From: Dechloromonas sp. H13
Lineage (GTDB): Bacteria > Pseudomonadota > Gammaproteobacteria > Burkholderiales > Rhodocyclaceae
Direction: 5' to 3'
NCBI RefSeq assembly: GCF_009469615.1
Contig: NZ_SSXX01000001.1
Coordinates: 434,001-498,000, forward strand
DNA: 64,000 bases
Shown here one piece after another: positions 35,856 to 47,035 of this stretch. The notes under the pieces were generated by a model. The model was not told the DNA's origin, made no database searches, and saw only the letters and a list, made by a program, of their open reading frames with translations. Both the position numbers and the translations under genes were made by a program. How positions within the stretch are numbered: the stretch's first letter is position 1; every line of letters begins with the position of its first letter.

Positions 35856-36557
35856 CTAGACGATGGTGACATCCTGCCGGGCCAGAATGCGCTGCTCCAG
35901 CCAGCGCCCGACGACAACCACGAGCAGCGCCCCGACCGCCCCCGCCGCCTTGGCCGCCCAATCGGGCAGCGGCGGCAGCAGGCCGACGACGCCGGGGTCG
36001 GTGAAGATCATCTGGCCGGCGACATAGCCGAGCAGGCCGGCGCCAAGCAGGACAATCCACGGCCAGCGCTCCATCCAGCGCAGGATCAGCTGGCTCGACC
36101 AGACGATCAGCGGGATGCTGACCGCCAAACCGAACAACAGCAGCGCCAGGCTGCCGTGCGCCGCCCCGGCGACGGCGATGACGTTGTCGAGGCTCATCAC
36201 GAAATCGGCGATGACAATGGTCTTGACCGCGCCCCACAGGTGGGCCGAGGGCTCGATGTCGTGGCCCTCCTCGTCCTCCGGCAGCATCAGCTTGACGGCG
36301 ATCCAGACGAGCAGCAGGCCACCGACGAACTTGAGCCACGGCAGGTTCATGACCAGCGCGGCAAAGACGGTGAGCACGACGCGCAGGCTGACCGCCCCGG
36401 CGACGCCCCAGAAGATGCCTTTCCTGCGTTGCTCGGGCGACAGGTTGCGGCAGGCGAGCGCGATGACCACCGCGTTGTCGCCGGACAGCACGATATCGAT
36501 CAGGATGATCTGGCCGACGGCGATCCAGAAGGCGGTGGAGGTAAGATCGAGTTCCAT
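35856..36557 (-). CDS. TerC-family integral membrane protein (YjbE type)
   Basis: 233 residues with seven to eight helices. The TerC signatures are present: IDIVLSGDNAVVIALACRNL in helix 1-2 and IADFVMSLDNVIAVAGAA in the middle, each with the paired Asp/Asn used for metal binding. Related proteins export manganese or act in metal loading of secreted enzymes. No yybP-ykoY-type riboswitch fits in the short gap to sucD. It follows the sucD terminator. Confidence 0.88.
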   Translation of the reverse strand: MELDLTSTAFWIAVGQIILIDIVLSGDNAVVIALACRNLSPEQRRKGIFWGVAGAVSLRVVLTVFAALVMNLPWLKFVGGLLLVWIAVKLMLPEDEEGHDIEPSAHLWGAVKTIVIADFVMSLDNVIAVAGAAHGSLALLLFGLAVSIPLIVWSSQLILRWMERWPWIVLLGAGLLGYVAGQMIFTDPGVVGLLPPLPDWAAKAAGAVGALLVVVVGRWLEQRILARQDVTIV

Positions 36558-36571
36558 GAAAACCGGGCGAA

Positions 36572-36600
36572 AAAAAGGCGGGCACGCAGCCCGCCTTTTT
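36572..36600 (-). terminator. Terminator after sucD
   Basis: Perfect stem AAAAAGGCGGGC/GCCCGCCTTTTT with loop ACGCA, 20 bases beyond the sucD stop and just before the TerC gene. Confidence 0.85.
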
Positions 36601-36620
36601 GGTTGAGCTAGGCTCGCATT

Positions 36621-37514
36621 TTACAGCATGGCCTTGAGCAGCTTGGCCATTTCGGACGGGTTGCGCGTCACCTTGAAGCCGCACTCTTCCATGATGGCGA
36701 GCTTGGCATCGGCAGTGTCGGCACCGCCGGAGATCAGGGCGCCGGCGTGGCCCATGCGCTTGCCGGCCGGCGCGGTGACGCCGGCGATGAAGCCGACGAT
36801 CGGCTTCTTCATGTTGGCCTTGCACCACTGGGCGGCTTCGGCTTCATCGGGACCGCCGATTTCGCCGATCATGATGACGGCGTCGGTATCCGGATCGTCG
36901 TTGAACATCTTCATGACGTCGATGTGCTTCAGGCCGTTGATCGGGTCGCCACCTATGCCGACCGCGGAGGACTGGCCGAGGCCCAGTTCGGTCAGCTGAC
37001 CGACGGCTTCGTAGGTCAGCGTGCCGGAGCGGGAAACCACGCCGATGCGGCCCTTCTTGTGGATGTGGCCGGGCATGATGCCGATCTTCACTTCGTCCGG
37101 GGTGATCAGGCCGGGGCAGTTCGGGCCGAGCAGCAGGGTCTTCTTGCCGCCCTTGGCTTCCTTTTCCTTCATCTTGTTGCGCACCATCAGCATGTCGCGG
37201 ACGGGGATGCCTTCGGTGATGCAGATCGCCAGGTCGAGGTCGGCTTCGACGGCTTCCCAGATCGCCGCAGCAGCGCCCGGGGGCGGCACGTAGATGACGG
37301 AAACGGTGGCGCCGGTTTCAGCGGCTGCTTCCTTGACGGAGGCGTAGATGGGCACGTCGAAAATCTTTTCGCCGGCCTTCTTCGGGTTCACGCCAGCGAC
37401 GAAACAGTTCTTGCCGTTTGCGTACTCGATGCACTTTTCGGTGTGGAACTGACCGGTCTTGCCGGTGATGCCCTGGGTGACGATCTTGGTGTCTTTGTTG
37501 ATCAGGATAGACAT
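36621..37514 (-). CDS. sucD: Succinyl-CoA synthetase alpha subunit
   Basis: 297 residues. CoA-binding Rossmann start ([32 protein letters not shown]), [27 protein letters not shown], and the phospho-histidine loop [10 protein letters not shown]. The enzyme converts succinyl-CoA to succinate with formation of ATP or GTP in the TCA cycle. It lies 10 bases after sucC and ends at a terminator. Length is normal. Confidence 0.97.
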   Translation of the reverse strand: MSILINKDTKIVTQGITGKTGQFHTEKCIEYANGKNCFVAGVNPKKAGEKIFDVPIYASVKEAAAETGATVSVIYVPPPGAAAAIWEAVEADLDLAICITEGIPVRDMLMVRNKMKEKEAKGGKKTLLLGPNCPGLITPDEVKIGIMPGHIHKKGRIGVVSRSGTLTYEAVGQLTELGLGQSSAVGIGGDPINGLKHIDVMKMFNDDPDTDAVIMIGEIGGPDEAEAAQWCKANMKKPIVGFIAGVTAPAGKRMGHAGALISGGADTADAKLAIMEECGFKVTRNPSEMAKLLKAML

Positions 37515-37524
37515 TCGGTGCTCC

Positions 37525-38685
37525 TTACTTGACCGCTTCGACGATCTTGGTGGCGGCCTCGGCCATGGAATCGGCAGAGATGATGGGCAGACCGGAATCC
37601 TTGAGGATCTGCTTGCCGATTTCTTCGTTGGTGCCCTTCATGCGGACGACCAGCGGCACCGACAGGTGCGTTTCGCGGGCCGCGGCGACGACGCCGGTGG
37701 CGATGGTGTCGCAGCGCATGATGCCGCCGAAGATGTTGACCAGGATGCCCTTGACCTTGGGGTTCTTGAGCATGATCTTGAAGGCTTCGGTGACCTTCTC
37801 GGTCGTGGCGCCGCCGCCGACGTCGAGGAAGTTGGCCGGCTCGGCGCCGAACAGCTTGATGGTGTCCATGGTGGCCATCGCCAGGCCGGCACCGTTCACC
37901 AGACAGCCGATGTTGCCGTCGAGCGAGATGTAGGCGAGGTCGAACTTGGAGGCTTCGATTTCGTCGGCGTCTTCTTCGTCCAGGTCGCGCATGGCGACGA
38001 TTTCCGGCTGGCGGTACAGGGCGTTGGAGTCGAAGTTGAACTTGGCGTCGAGCGCCTTGACGGTGCCGTCGCCTTCGTGGATCAGCGGGTTGATCTCGGC
38101 CAGCGAGGCGTCGGTTTCCATGTAGCAGGTGTACAGGTTCTTCAGCGTTTCGACGCACTGCGGGATGGAGGCTTCGTTCATGCCCATGCCCTTGGCCAGG
38201 GTCAGGGCCTGCTCGTCGGTCAGGCCGACCAGCGGGTTGATGAAGACCTTGATGATCTTTTCCGGGGTCTTGTGCGCGACTTCCTCGATGTCCATGCCGC
38301 CTTCGTAGGAGGCCATCATGGCGACGGACTGGGTGGCACGGTCGGTCAGCGCGGCGACGTAGTATTCATGCTTGATGTCGGCGCCTTCCTCGATCAGCAG
38401 GTTGCGGACCTTCTGGCCTTCCGGACCGGTCTGGTGCGTGATCAGCTGCATGCCGAGGATCTGGCCGGCGTATTCGCGAACTTTTTCCAGCGAGGTCGCG
38501 ACCTTGACGCCACCGCCCTTGCCACGGCCACCGGCGTGAATCTGGGCCTTGACCACCCAGACCTTGCCGCCCAGGGTTTCGGCTGCCTTGACCGCGTCGT
38601 CGACGGTCGTGCAGTGAATCCCGCGCGGAACGGTGACGCCGAATTTCTTCAGGATTTGCTTGCCCTGATATTCGTGAATTTTCAT
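37525..38685 (-). CDS. sucC: Succinyl-CoA synthetase beta subunit
   Basis: 386 residues. The ATP-grasp N-terminus [22 protein letters not shown] is followed by [15 protein letters not shown], then [30 protein letters not shown] and [13 protein letters not shown], all standard for SucC. It binds nucleotide and forms the alpha/beta complex with SucD. First gene of a two-gene operon; the promoter must lie in 38686-38823, where no clear hexamers stand out. Confidence 0.97.
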   Translation of the reverse strand: MKIHEYQGKQILKKFGVTVPRGIHCTTVDDAVKAAETLGGKVWVVKAQIHAGGRGKGGGVKVATSLEKVREYAGQILGMQLITHQTGPEGQKVRNLLIEEGADIKHEYYVAALTDRATQSVAMMASYEGGMDIEEVAHKTPEKIIKVFINPLVGLTDEQALTLAKGMGMNEASIPQCVETLKNLYTCYMETDASLAEINPLIHEGDGTVKALDAKFNFDSNALYRQPEIVAMRDLDEEDADEIEASKFDLAYISLDGNIGCLVNGAGLAMATMDTIKLFGAEPANFLDVGGGATTEKVTEAFKIMLKNPKVKGILVNIFGGIMRCDTIATGVVAAARETHLSVPLVVRMKGTNEEIGKQILKDSGLPIISADSMAEAATKIVEAVK

Positions 38686-38823
38686 GCGCTTTCCTTGCGT
38701 TTAGTTGAGTTGCGAGCAATGAGCGGCAGCCAAATGATCCCCCGACCCCACCCGGTTTATACCGACTTTGAACCGAAAATGTTACCACATACCTGACAAA
38801 TTATTGCAGCCGGAAATTCATAA

Positions 38824-40164
38824 TTACGGAGGCGATTCCATGGCCTGCATCGCCTTGCGCAGCAGCGGCAGCAGCAGGGCCGCGGCGAGCACCAGGCTGA
38901 CCACCGAGGCCAGCCAGAAGCCGGCGACGCCGAGCGGCGGCGACCAGCGGAAGCAGAGCCAGCTGCCGCCGAGCAGGCCGACGCCCCAGAAGCAGAAGGT
39001 CTGCACCAGCATCGGCACGAAAGTGACGCGGTAGGCGCGCAGGGCATGGCCGGCCACGGTCTGCAGCGCGTCGAAGAACTGGTAGAGCGCGACGTAGATG
39101 ATCAGACTGGCGGCCACTGCGCGCACCGCCAGATCGTCGGTATAGGCGGCGATCAGGGGGCTGGCCGCCAGCCAGAGCAGCGCGCCGACCAGCGTCGACA
39201 ACAGGGCAGCGAGCAGCAGGCCGGCCTTGACCACGGCGTGCGCCCGCCGCCAGTCGCGCCCGCCGACCGCCTGGCCGAGGGCGGCCATGGTGGCGATGGC
39301 CAGCGACAGCGGCAGCATGTAGGTCAGCGCCGAGATGTTGGCGATGATGCGGTGGCCGGCGACGACGGTGGCGCCGAGCGAGGCGATGAACAGGCTGATC
39401 AGCGTGAACGAGGTGATCTCGACCAGATTGGACAGCCCCATCGGCAGCCCGAGGCGCAGCAGTTCGCGCCAGCGCCGGGCGTCCGGCGGCGCCCAGTCGG
39501 CGAAGGGGCGGTAGCGCGTCCCGAGCGGCCCGCCGGCGAGCCAGACGGCACCGGTGAGGCAGGCCAGCCAGGCGATGACGATGTTGGACCAAGCACAGCC
39601 GATCACCCCGAGCGGCTCGCCGGCCCAGCCCTGGAGCGCCAGACCCCAAGCGAGGAAAGCGTGCAGGGCGAGCGCGGCGAGGCCGATGCCCATCAGCACG
39701 CGCGGCCTGCCCAGGGCGTTGCAGAAGGCGTAGAAGGTGCGGTAGAGGAGCGACGCCGGCAGTCCCCAGGCCAGCAGGCCGAGATAGGCGGTGACCTTGG
39801 CCGCCACCCCGGCGTCCATCGTCACCGTGCCAAGCAGCCATTGCGGATGCGTCAGGAACCACACCCCGGGAACGCTGAGCGCCAGCGCCAGCCAGAAACC
39901 CTGCTGCAGGACGCCGGCCACCTCGCCGTCGCGCTTCGCCCCGTGCAGCTGGGCGACGACCGGCGCCACCGCCTGCAGGATGCCGACCAGCGCGAAGACC
40001 ACCGAAATCTGGATGCCGCCGCCGATCGCCACCGCCGCCAGGTCGGCGGCGCTGACATGGCCGAGCACGGCGGTATCGACCACCATCATGCCGATGGACG
40101 ACAACTGGGCGATCAGGATCGGCAGGGCATGGGCCAGCAGGCCCCGGGCGGCGGCGAGAAGCAT
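38824..40164 (-). CDS. MATE-family multidrug efflux transporter
   Basis: 446 residues from MLLAAARGLLAHALPILIAQLSSIGMMVVDTAVLGHVSA, the standard MATE opening; the open frame continues 62 codons upstream but without family sequence. Twelve helices in two six-helix halves. MATE proteins export drugs or metabolites against sodium or protons. It diverges from paaK with a GTCGACCGCA element between the two genes. Confidence 0.88.
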   Translation of the reverse strand: MLLAAARGLLAHALPILIAQLSSIGMMVVDTAVLGHVSAADLAAVAIGGGIQISVVFALVGILQAVAPVVAQLHGAKRDGEVAGVLQQGFWLALALSVPGVWFLTHPQWLLGTVTMDAGVAAKVTAYLGLLAWGLPASLLYRTFYAFCNALGRPRVLMGIGLAALALHAFLAWGLALQGWAGEPLGVIGCAWSNIVIAWLACLTGAVWLAGGPLGTRYRPFADWAPPDARRWRELLRLGLPMGLSNLVEITSFTLISLFIASLGATVVAGHRIIANISALTYMLPLSLAIATMAALGQAVGGRDWRRAHAVVKAGLLLAALLSTLVGALLWLAASPLIAAYTDDLAVRAVAASLIIYVALYQFFDALQTVAGHALRAYRVTFVPMLVQTFCFWGVGLLGGSWLCFRWSPPLGVAGFWLASVVSLVLAAALLLPLLRKAMQAMESPP

Positions 40165-40195
40165 GGGCCGCGATTGTCGCACGCGCCGCCCGACG

Positions 40196-40228
40196 GCTGC
40201 GGTCGACCGCCAAAAACGGGCCAAATTG
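40196..40228 (-). repeat. Dispersed GTCGACCGCA element between MATE and paaK genes
   Basis: Core GTCGACCGCA at 40198-40207 on the minus strand inside a palindromic centre (GCGGTCGACCGC), with a flanking AATTTGGCCCG stretch like that of the palindrome at 61621-61660. Confidence 0.6.
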
Positions 40229-40291
40229 ATCTGCCTCAACCAGCATCGCCGGCGACTGCCACAGAATTTACAGTTCTGGAGGGAGCCAACA

Positions 40292-41596
40292 ATGAACAAG
40301 ACCCATACCGGCCTGCACGCCATCGAGTCGGCCAGCCGCGACGAAATCACCGCCTTGCAAACCGAACGGCTGCAATGGACGCTGCGCCACGTCTACGCCA
40401 ACGTGCCGCACTACAAGGCCAAATTCGACGCCGCCGGCGTCCATCCGGACGACTTCAAGTCGCTGGCCGACCTGGCGAAGTTTCCGTTCACGACCAAGCA
40501 GGACCTGCGCGACAACTACCCCTATGGCATGTTCGCCGTGCCGCGCGAGCAGGTCGTGCGCATCCACGCCTCGAGCGGCACCACTGGCAAGCCGACCGTC
40601 GTCGGCTACACGCAGAAGGACATCGACACCTGGGCCGACCTCATCGCCCGCTCGATCCACGCCTCGGGCGGCCGGCCCGGCGACATCGTCCATGTCGCCT
40701 ATGGCTACGGGCTATTCACCGGCGGGCTGGGTGCCCACTACGGCGCCGAGAAGCTCGGCTGCACGGTGATCCCGATGTCCGGCGGACAGACCGAGAAGCA
40801 GGTCCAGCTGATCTGCGACTTCAAGCCGGACATCATCATGGTCACCCCGTCGTACATGCTCAACATCGCCGACGAATTCCGTCGCCAGGGCATCGACCCG
40901 AAGAGCACCAAGCTGCGCATCGGCATCCACGGCGCCGAACCGTGGACCGACGCCATGCGCAAGGAGATCGAGAGCGCCTTCGGCATCGACGCGATCGACA
41001 TCTACGGCCTCTCGGAAGTGATCGGCCCCGGCGTCGCCAACGAATGCGCCGAGACCAAGGACGGCCCGGTGATCTGGGAAGACCACTTCTACCCCGAGAT
41101 CATCGACCCCAACACCGGCGAGGTGCTGCCCGAAGGCAGCCAGGGTGAACTGGTGTTCACCTCGCTGACCAAGGAGGCGATGCCGGTCATCCGCTACCGC
41201 ACGCGCGACCTGACCCGCCTGCTCGCCCCCACCTCGCGCAGCATGCGCCGCATCGGCAAGATCACCGGGCGCTCGGACGACATGCTGATCATCCGCGGCG
41301 TCAATGTCTTCCCGTCGCAGATCGAGGAACTGATCCTCAAACAGCCCAAGCTGTCGCCGCACTACGTGCTGGAAGTCAGCCGCGACGGCCATCTCGACTC
41401 GCTGAAGGTCGATGTCGAACTGAAGCCCGACTTCGCCTTCGCCAGCGCCGCCGAGAAGGAGTTCGTGGCGCACGACCTGCAGCACCACATCAAGTCCTAC
41501 ATCGGCATTTCGGCGCGCATCGACATCGTCGAGATCGGCGGCATCGAACGCTCGATCGGCAAGGCGAAACGCGTCATCGACAAGCGTCCGAAGTAG
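40292..41596 (+). CDS. paaK: Phenylacetate-CoA ligase
   Basis: 434 residues. Adenylate-forming motifs: IHASSGTTGKPTVVGYT (P-loop), GIHGAEPWTDAMR, DIYGLSEVIGPGVANEC and TGRSDDMLIIRGVNVFPSQIEE. The pattern is that of PaaK, which activates phenylacetate to its CoA ester. The ATG at 40292 has GGAGGG in front; longer upstream frames are overlaps with the MATE gene. No other paa genes are present, so it may be a stand-alone aryl-CoA ligase. Confidence 0.93.
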   Translation: MNKTHTGLHAIESASRDEITALQTERLQWTLRHVYANVPHYKAKFDAAGVHPDDFKSLADLAKFPFTTKQDLRDNYPYGMFAVPREQVVRIHASSGTTGKPTVVGYTQKDIDTWADLIARSIHASGGRPGDIVHVAYGYGLFTGGLGAHYGAEKLGCTVIPMSGGQTEKQVQLICDFKPDIIMVTPSYMLNIADEFRRQGIDPKSTKLRIGIHGAEPWTDAMRKEIESAFGIDAIDIYGLSEVIGPGVANECAETKDGPVIWEDHFYPEIIDPNTGEVLPEGSQGELVFTSLTKEAMPVIRYRTRDLTRLLAPTSRSMRRIGKITGRSDDMLIIRGVNVFPSQIEELILKQPKLSPHYVLEVSRDGHLDSLKVDVELKPDFAFASAAEKEFVAHDLQHHIKSYIGISARIDIVEIGGIERSIGKAKRVIDKRPK

Positions 41597-41646
41597 GGCG
41601 AGTTACCCGGCAACCGGCGGGAATGCTGTTTACCGGAAACTCGCCC
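41596..41646. terminator. Long-loop inverted repeat between convergent paaK and FAH genes
   Basis: GGGCGAGTT (41596-41604) pairs with AACTCGCCC (41638-41646) around a 33-base loop that can itself fold. No T-run, so terminator function is uncertain. Confidence 0.35.
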
Positions 41647-41651
41647 CAAGC

Positions 41652-42353
41652 TCAGACGATGCGCGCACGCAGCGTGCCGACGCCAGCAACGCCCGCCTCC
41701 AGCACGTCACCCGGCAGCAGCGGCCCGACGCCGGCCGGCGTGCCGGTATAGATCAGGTCGCCGGCCTCCAGGCGCACCATGGTGGAAAGGTTGGCGATGA
41801 TGTCCGCCACCTTCCAGCTCATCGCCGAAAGATCGCCGTCCTGCCGGATTTCGCCATTGACCGTCAGCCAGATGCGGCCGCTGGCCGGGTGCCCGACCCT
41901 GGCCGCCGGCTGGATGATGCCGGCCACCGCCGACTGGTCGAAGCCCTTGCCCATGTCCCACGGGTGGCCCTTCTCCTTGGCCAGCGCCTGGATGTCGCGG
42001 CGCGTCAGGTCGAGGCCGACGGCATAGCCGAAAATCAGGCTTTTTGCCTGGTCGACCGCAACATTCGCGCCGCCGCTGCCAAGCGCGACGACCAGTTCGA
42101 TTTCGTGATGCAGGTTGCGGGTCAGCGGCGGATAGGCGACGGAGATCTCGCCCTCGCCGCTCACCACCGTGTCGCCCGGCTTCATGAAGAAGAACGGCGG
42201 CTCGCGCCCCTCGGCCTGCGCCAGCGCGCCCATCTCGCGCGCGTGGTCGGCATAGTTGCGCCCGACGCAGTAGACGCGGCGCACCGGGAAGAAGTCCGTG
42301 CCGCCGGCAACCGGCAGCGCAGCGTGGAAATGCGGCGGAAAGACGAACGCCAT
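41652..42353 (-). CDS. Fumarylacetoacetate hydrolase-family protein (fumarylpyruvate hydrolase-like)
   Basis: 233 residues. FAH signature: VYCVGRNYADHAREMG, PFFFMKPGDTVV, LHHEIELVVALG (metal-binding HxE), then FGYAVGLDLTRRD, KGFDQSAVAG and TGTPAGVGPL. This subgroup includes fumarylpyruvate hydrolases and acylpyruvases. It converges with paaK. The DNA around 42033-42063 resembles the dispersed element, but the encoded VDQAKSLIFGYAVG is family-like. Confidence 0.85.
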   Translation of the reverse strand: MAFVFPPHFHAALPVAGGTDFFPVRRVYCVGRNYADHAREMGALAQAEGREPPFFFMKPGDTVVSGEGEISVAYPPLTRNLHHEIELVVALGSGGANVAVDQAKSLIFGYAVGLDLTRRDIQALAKEKGHPWDMGKGFDQSAVAGIIQPAARVGHPASGRIWLTVNGEIRQDGDLSAMSWKVADIIANLSTMVRLEAGDLIYTGTPAGVGPLLPGDVLEAGVAGVGTLRARIV

Positions 42354-42473
42354 GACAACCCCTTCGGCTCAGGTGAAATTGGCCGCTAGTGTGCAATAGT
42401 TCCTGATGCCGACGCCAGCCTGCTGCTAATATTTGCCCATGGAATACCGGCTAACGACCAAGGGTAGGTAACT

Positions 42474-44267
42474 GTGACCGCCACAACATTTCGCTTGAGC
42501 ACCGTGGGCGCCGCCCTGCTTTCGGCAAGCCAGGCCTGGTCGATCGGCTTTGGCGACATCGTGCTGCATTCGCGCATCGGCGAGCCGTTGCGTGCCGAGG
42601 TGCCGATCGCCGCCGATGCCGACGAGCATCTGGAAGCCACCTGCTTTTCGCTGGCCCCGCTCAACGGTTCCGATCTCCCGGTCATCTCCAGCGCCAAGAC
42701 CAGGCTGGTGCGCGACGGCAACCGCTACCGCCTGCACCTCACCGGCAGCAAGCCGATCTCCGAACCGATTTTCCTGATCGGCCTGCGCGCCGGCTGCGGT
42801 GTCGATTTGCAGCGCGATTACGTACTGATGCCGTCCGAGCCCCTCGTCCTCGCCAGCCCTGCGCCGGCCGGCGCGAGCCCGGTCGACACCCCGGCCGCCC
42901 CGACGCGCAGTCGCGGCGCGGCGGTCCAGGAATACCGCGCCAGCGAGGGCGACACCCTGGAAGGCATCGCCGAAACGCTGGTTCCGGACAACCTGGCGCA
43001 GCAGCGCCGGATGCTCGCCGCGCTCAAGCGCGCCAATCCGCAACTGAGCCGCCGTCCGGCGCTCGTCGACGGCACGCCCGTCATCATTCCCGACGTCAAG
43101 CAGCGCGTCGCCGCCGAGCGCGACGCGCTGCCCATGCAGCAGGCGAAGCCGCGCAGCGAGCCGGCGGAACCGCCCGCGCCGCCCCCGCCACCGCCGCCTA
43201 AAGTGGTCAAGCCCACGCCGGCGCCGAAGCCCGGCGGCGTCGACCGCGTCCTCATCGGCGCGCCGCCGGCCGAACTCAAGCCCGGCGAAAAGGCGGCGCC
43301 GCCCAGGGACCCCAAGGCCGAACTCGACGAGCGTCTGCAGAAGGTGGAAGCCACCATCCAGTCGCTCAACACGCAGATCGAGGCGCTCGACAAGGCGCTG
43401 GCGCTGACCGCCGAATCGCTGGCGCTCCAGCAGAAGCTGCAGGCCGCCCAGGCCGCCGGCGGCGCCCTGCCCGCCCCGGTGGCCAAGCCGGCGGAACCGC
43501 CACCGCCCGCCGCCTCTGGCAACAACTGGCTGGAAGCCCTGCTCAGCGCGCTGGCCGGCGGCCTGATTGCCGGCGGGCTCGCGCATCTCCTCGGCCGCCG
43601 GCGCGAGCGCCGCAACGGCGAAGCGATGCCGCCGCCGATCCCGCGCGCGCCGCACCAGACGGAACCGGCCGGCATGCCCGAGGCCTCCCCGGACATACCG
43701 GAGCCGCGGGTCGCCCCGCCCGCCAGCCTTCCCGCTGCCGCGGCCATCGACACGCAACCCGACGTCTTTTCACGGGCTCCCGACGAAGTCAGGGGACCGG
43801 AAGCCCACTTCAACCAGGACGACAGCGCCATCGCGCTCGCCGAAATCATGCTCTCCTTCGGCCGCCTGCAGGGCGCCACCGAAACCCTGGCCCAACATAT
43901 CGAGGAAAGCGCCTCGGACAATCCACGGCCGTGGCTGATGCTGCTCGACCTCTACCGGCGCGGCGGCATGCGCGGCGAGTACACCCGGCTACTGCCGGCG
44001 CTGCGCCAGAAATTCAACCTGCAGGTGCCGGCTTGGCAGGATCTTGAGGCACCGGTCTCCGGGCTCAAGTCGCTCGCCGACTACCCGCACATCGTCAGCC
44101 GCATCACCGCCACGTGGGGCACCCGAACCGGCATGGACTACCTGTACGAACTGGTGCACGACACGCGCAACGGCCAGCGCAGCGGCTTCCCGCTCGAGGT
44201 GATCGAGGAGATCGTCCTGCTCCTGCTGGTCCTGGAAGCGGGCTACGGCCTGCGGCGCGAGGCTTAG
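42474..44267 (+). CDS. FimV-like protein
   Basis: 597 residues from a GTG with AGGGTAGG upstream. The signal peptide ends near QAWSIG, and the FimV N-domain follows (FGDIVLHSRIGEPLRAEVPIAAD, LVRDGNRYRLHLTGSKPISEP). A LysM-like part comes next (EYRASEGDTLEGIAETL...IPD), then a proline-rich linker, a coiled coil (about 275-330), one membrane span (about 358-375) and a C-terminal helical domain. In Pseudomonas FimV organises type IV pili and polar complexes. The distance from the pilin gene (12 kb) means linkage is not implied. Confidence 0.78.
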   Translation: MTATTFRLSTVGAALLSASQAWSIGFGDIVLHSRIGEPLRAEVPIAADADEHLEATCFSLAPLNGSDLPVISSAKTRLVRDGNRYRLHLTGSKPISEPIFLIGLRAGCGVDLQRDYVLMPSEPLVLASPAPAGASPVDTPAAPTRSRGAAVQEYRASEGDTLEGIAETLVPDNLAQQRRMLAALKRANPQLSRRPALVDGTPVIIPDVKQRVAAERDALPMQQAKPRSEPAEPPAPPPPPPPKVVKPTPAPKPGGVDRVLIGAPPAELKPGEKAAPPRDPKAELDERLQKVEATIQSLNTQIEALDKALALTAESLALQQKLQAAQAAGGALPAPVAKPAEPPPPAASGNNWLEALLSALAGGLIAGGLAHLLGRRRERRNGEAMPPPIPRAPHQTEPAGMPEASPDIPEPRVAPPASLPAAAAIDTQPDVFSRAPDEVRGPEAHFNQDDSAIALAEIMLSFGRLQGATETLAQHIEESASDNPRPWLMLLDLYRRGGMRGEYTRLLPALRQKFNLQVPAWQDLEAPVSGLKSLADYPHIVSRITATWGTRTGMDYLYELVHDTRNGQRSGFPLEVIEEIVLLLLVLEAGYGLRREA

Positions 44268-44309
44268 AGGGGATTCCCGGCAAGCCGCGGCGTTTGCCGA
44301 GAGCGCGCC

Positions 44310-45056
44310 CTACACGGGATTATCGACATCCACGAACTCGCACTGCAGGCCGCAACGGGCGGCGAGGTGTTCGGCGAGCGCCGCCACGCCGTAGCGCTCG
44401 GTCGCGTGGTGTCCGCAAGCCAGGTAGGCGACCCCGCTCTCGCGCGCCAGATGGACGGTCTGCTCCGAGATTTCGCCCGAGATGAAGGCGTCGACGCCGA
44501 GGGCGATGGCCTGCTCGAAATAGCCCTGCGCCCCGCCGGTGCACCAGCCGAGACGCCTTAAGGGACGCTGCGCTTCGCCGATCAGCAGCGGCTGACGGGC
44601 GAGGCCGGCGGCGATCTGCTCGGCCAGCCGGCCGGCCGTCGTCGGTGCGCCAACATCGCCCAGCCAGGCGATGTCCTGCTCGCCGAAACGCCCCGTGGGC
44701 TGCCAGCCCAGGCGGCTCGCCAGCTGCGCGTTGTTACCCAGTTCGGGATGGGCGTCGAGCGGCAGGTGGTAGACGAACAGGTTGATGTCGTGGCCGAGCA
44801 GGGTTTTCAGGCGCTGCCGGCGGATGCCCGTGACGCGGCCATCTTCGCCCTTCCAGAAATAGCCGTGGTGGACCAGCACCGCATCGGCGCCGCGTGCCAC
44901 GGCTGCATCGAGCAGCGCCTGGCTGGCGGTGACGCCGGCCACCACCCGTACGACCTCGGCGCGTCCTTCCACTTGCAGGCCGTTTGGGCAATAATCCCGG
45001 AACTTTGCGGGCTGCAACAGCTCATCCAGATATTCCACCAGTTCTTCGCGTTTCAT
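44310..45056 (-). CDS. NIF3-family dinuclear metal protein (GTP cyclohydrolase I type 2 homologue)
   Basis: 248 residues from [31 protein letters not shown]. Metal ligands appear in [29 protein letters not shown] and [16 protein letters not shown]3 proteins have no settled function. The longer frame upstream (14 residues) overlaps the divergent DegS-like gene and was not used. Only 14 bases separate the two starts, so each promoter must lie inside the other gene. Confidence 0.88.
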   Translation of the reverse strand: MKREELVEYLDELLQPAKFRDYCPNGLQVEGRAEVVRVVAGVTASQALLDAAVARGADAVLVHHGYFWKGEDGRVTGIRRQRLKTLLGHDINLFVYHLPLDAHPELGNNAQLASRLGWQPTGRFGEQDIAWLGDVGAPTTAGRLAEQIAAGLARQPLLIGEAQRPLRRLGWCTGGAQGYFEQAIALGVDAFISGEISEQTVHLARESGVAYLACGHHATERYGVAALAEHLAARCGLQCEFVDVDNPV

Positions 45057-45070
45057 CGAGACGGTCTTCC

Positions 45071-46225
<1,155 letters not shown>

Positions 46226-46228
46226 GCG

Positions 46229-47035
46229 ATGTGCCAGCTGCTGGGCATGAACTGCAACGTGCCGACCGACATCTGCTTCTCGTTCACCGGCTTCCAGGCG
46301 CGCGGCGGGGCGACTGACGTCCATTCCGACGGCTGGGGCATCGCCTTCTTCGAGGGCCGCGGCACGCGCGTCTTCCTCGAACCGAAGCCGTCGTGCACTT
46401 CGCCGCTCGCCGAGCTGGTGCGCCAGTATCCGATCCATTCGAAAAATGTCATCGCCCACATCCGCAAGGCGACGCAGGGCGTCGTCGGGCTGGAAAACAC
46501 CCACCCGTTCATGCGCGAGCTGTGGGGGCGCTACTGGATCTTCGCCCACAACGGCAACCTCGTCGATTTCGCGCCGACGCTGGACGGCAGCTTCGTCCCG
46601 GTCGGCGTCACCGACAGCGAGCGCGCCTTCTGCTGGCTGCTCGACCAGCTGCGCCGGCGCTTCGGCGGCACGGCGCCCGCCGCCGACGCGCTGTTTGCCG
46701 CCATCCATGCGCTGACGCTGGAAATTGCCGGCCACGGCGAGTTCAACTTCCTGCTCTCGAACGGCGACTGGCTGTTCGCCCACGCCTCGACCAGGCTCGC
46801 CTACATCGTCCGCCAGGCGCCGTTTGCCCAGGCGCACCTCAAGGATCAGGACGTCACCGTCGATTTCAACGCCGTCACCCGGCCCGACGATCGCGTGGCG
46901 GTGATCGCCACCCAGCCGCTGACCGACAACGAGGCATGGACGGTGATGCCGGCCGGGACGTTGTGGTGGTTCGCCGAAGGGATGCCGGTGCGGACGCTGG
47001 CCACCCGACCGGGACCGGAAAAAAAGGCGATCTGA
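46229..47035 (+). CDS. Class II glutamine amidotransferase (YafJ-like)
   Basis: 268 residues starting MCQLLGMNCN, so Cys2 is the catalytic nucleophile once Met is removed. HSDGWGIAFFEG, HIRKATQGVVGLENTHPF and WIFAHNGNLVDF are the glutaminase motifs. There is no partner synthase domain. The physiological reaction of the YafJ group is not well defined. It abuts the convergent tatC gene with no gap. Confidence 0.88.
   Translation: MCQLLGMNCNVPTDICFSFTGFQARGGATDVHSDGWGIAFFEGRGTRVFLEPKPSCTSPLAELVRQYPIHSKNVIAHIRKATQGVVGLENTHPFMRELWGRYWIFAHNGNLVDFAPTLDGSFVPVGVTDSERAFCWLLDQLRRRFGGTAPAADALFAAIHALTLEIAGHGEFNFLLSNGDWLFAHASTRLAYIVRQAPFAQAHLKDQDVTVDFNAVTRPDDRVAVIATQPLTDNEAWTVMPAGTLWWFAEGMPVRTLATRPGPEKKAI

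Noticed and set aside
36558-36620. Possible manganese riboswitch before the TerC gene
   Set aside because: The gap is 63 bases and is filled by the sucD terminator; there is no room for a yybP-ykoY fold.
35041-36828. Minus-strand open frame of 595 codons across the cyclodeaminase and TerC genes
   Set aside because: It overlaps two well-matched genes in another frame, is Arg/Ala-rich in the way of high-GC shadow frames and shows no family motif.
38801-40246. Second long minus-strand frame over the MATE gene
   Set aside because: The MATE sequence is in the other frame; this one is low-complexity Arg/Ala/Pro with no membrane pattern.
41596-41646. Inverted repeat after paaK as a strong terminator
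   Set aside because: The loop is 33 bases and there is no T-run; kept only as a low-confidence feature.
42033-42063. Copy of the dispersed element in the FAH-family gene as a recent insertion
   Set aside because: The encoded residues fit the family alignment and Val-Asp codons are common here; counted as an occurrence but not as an insertion.
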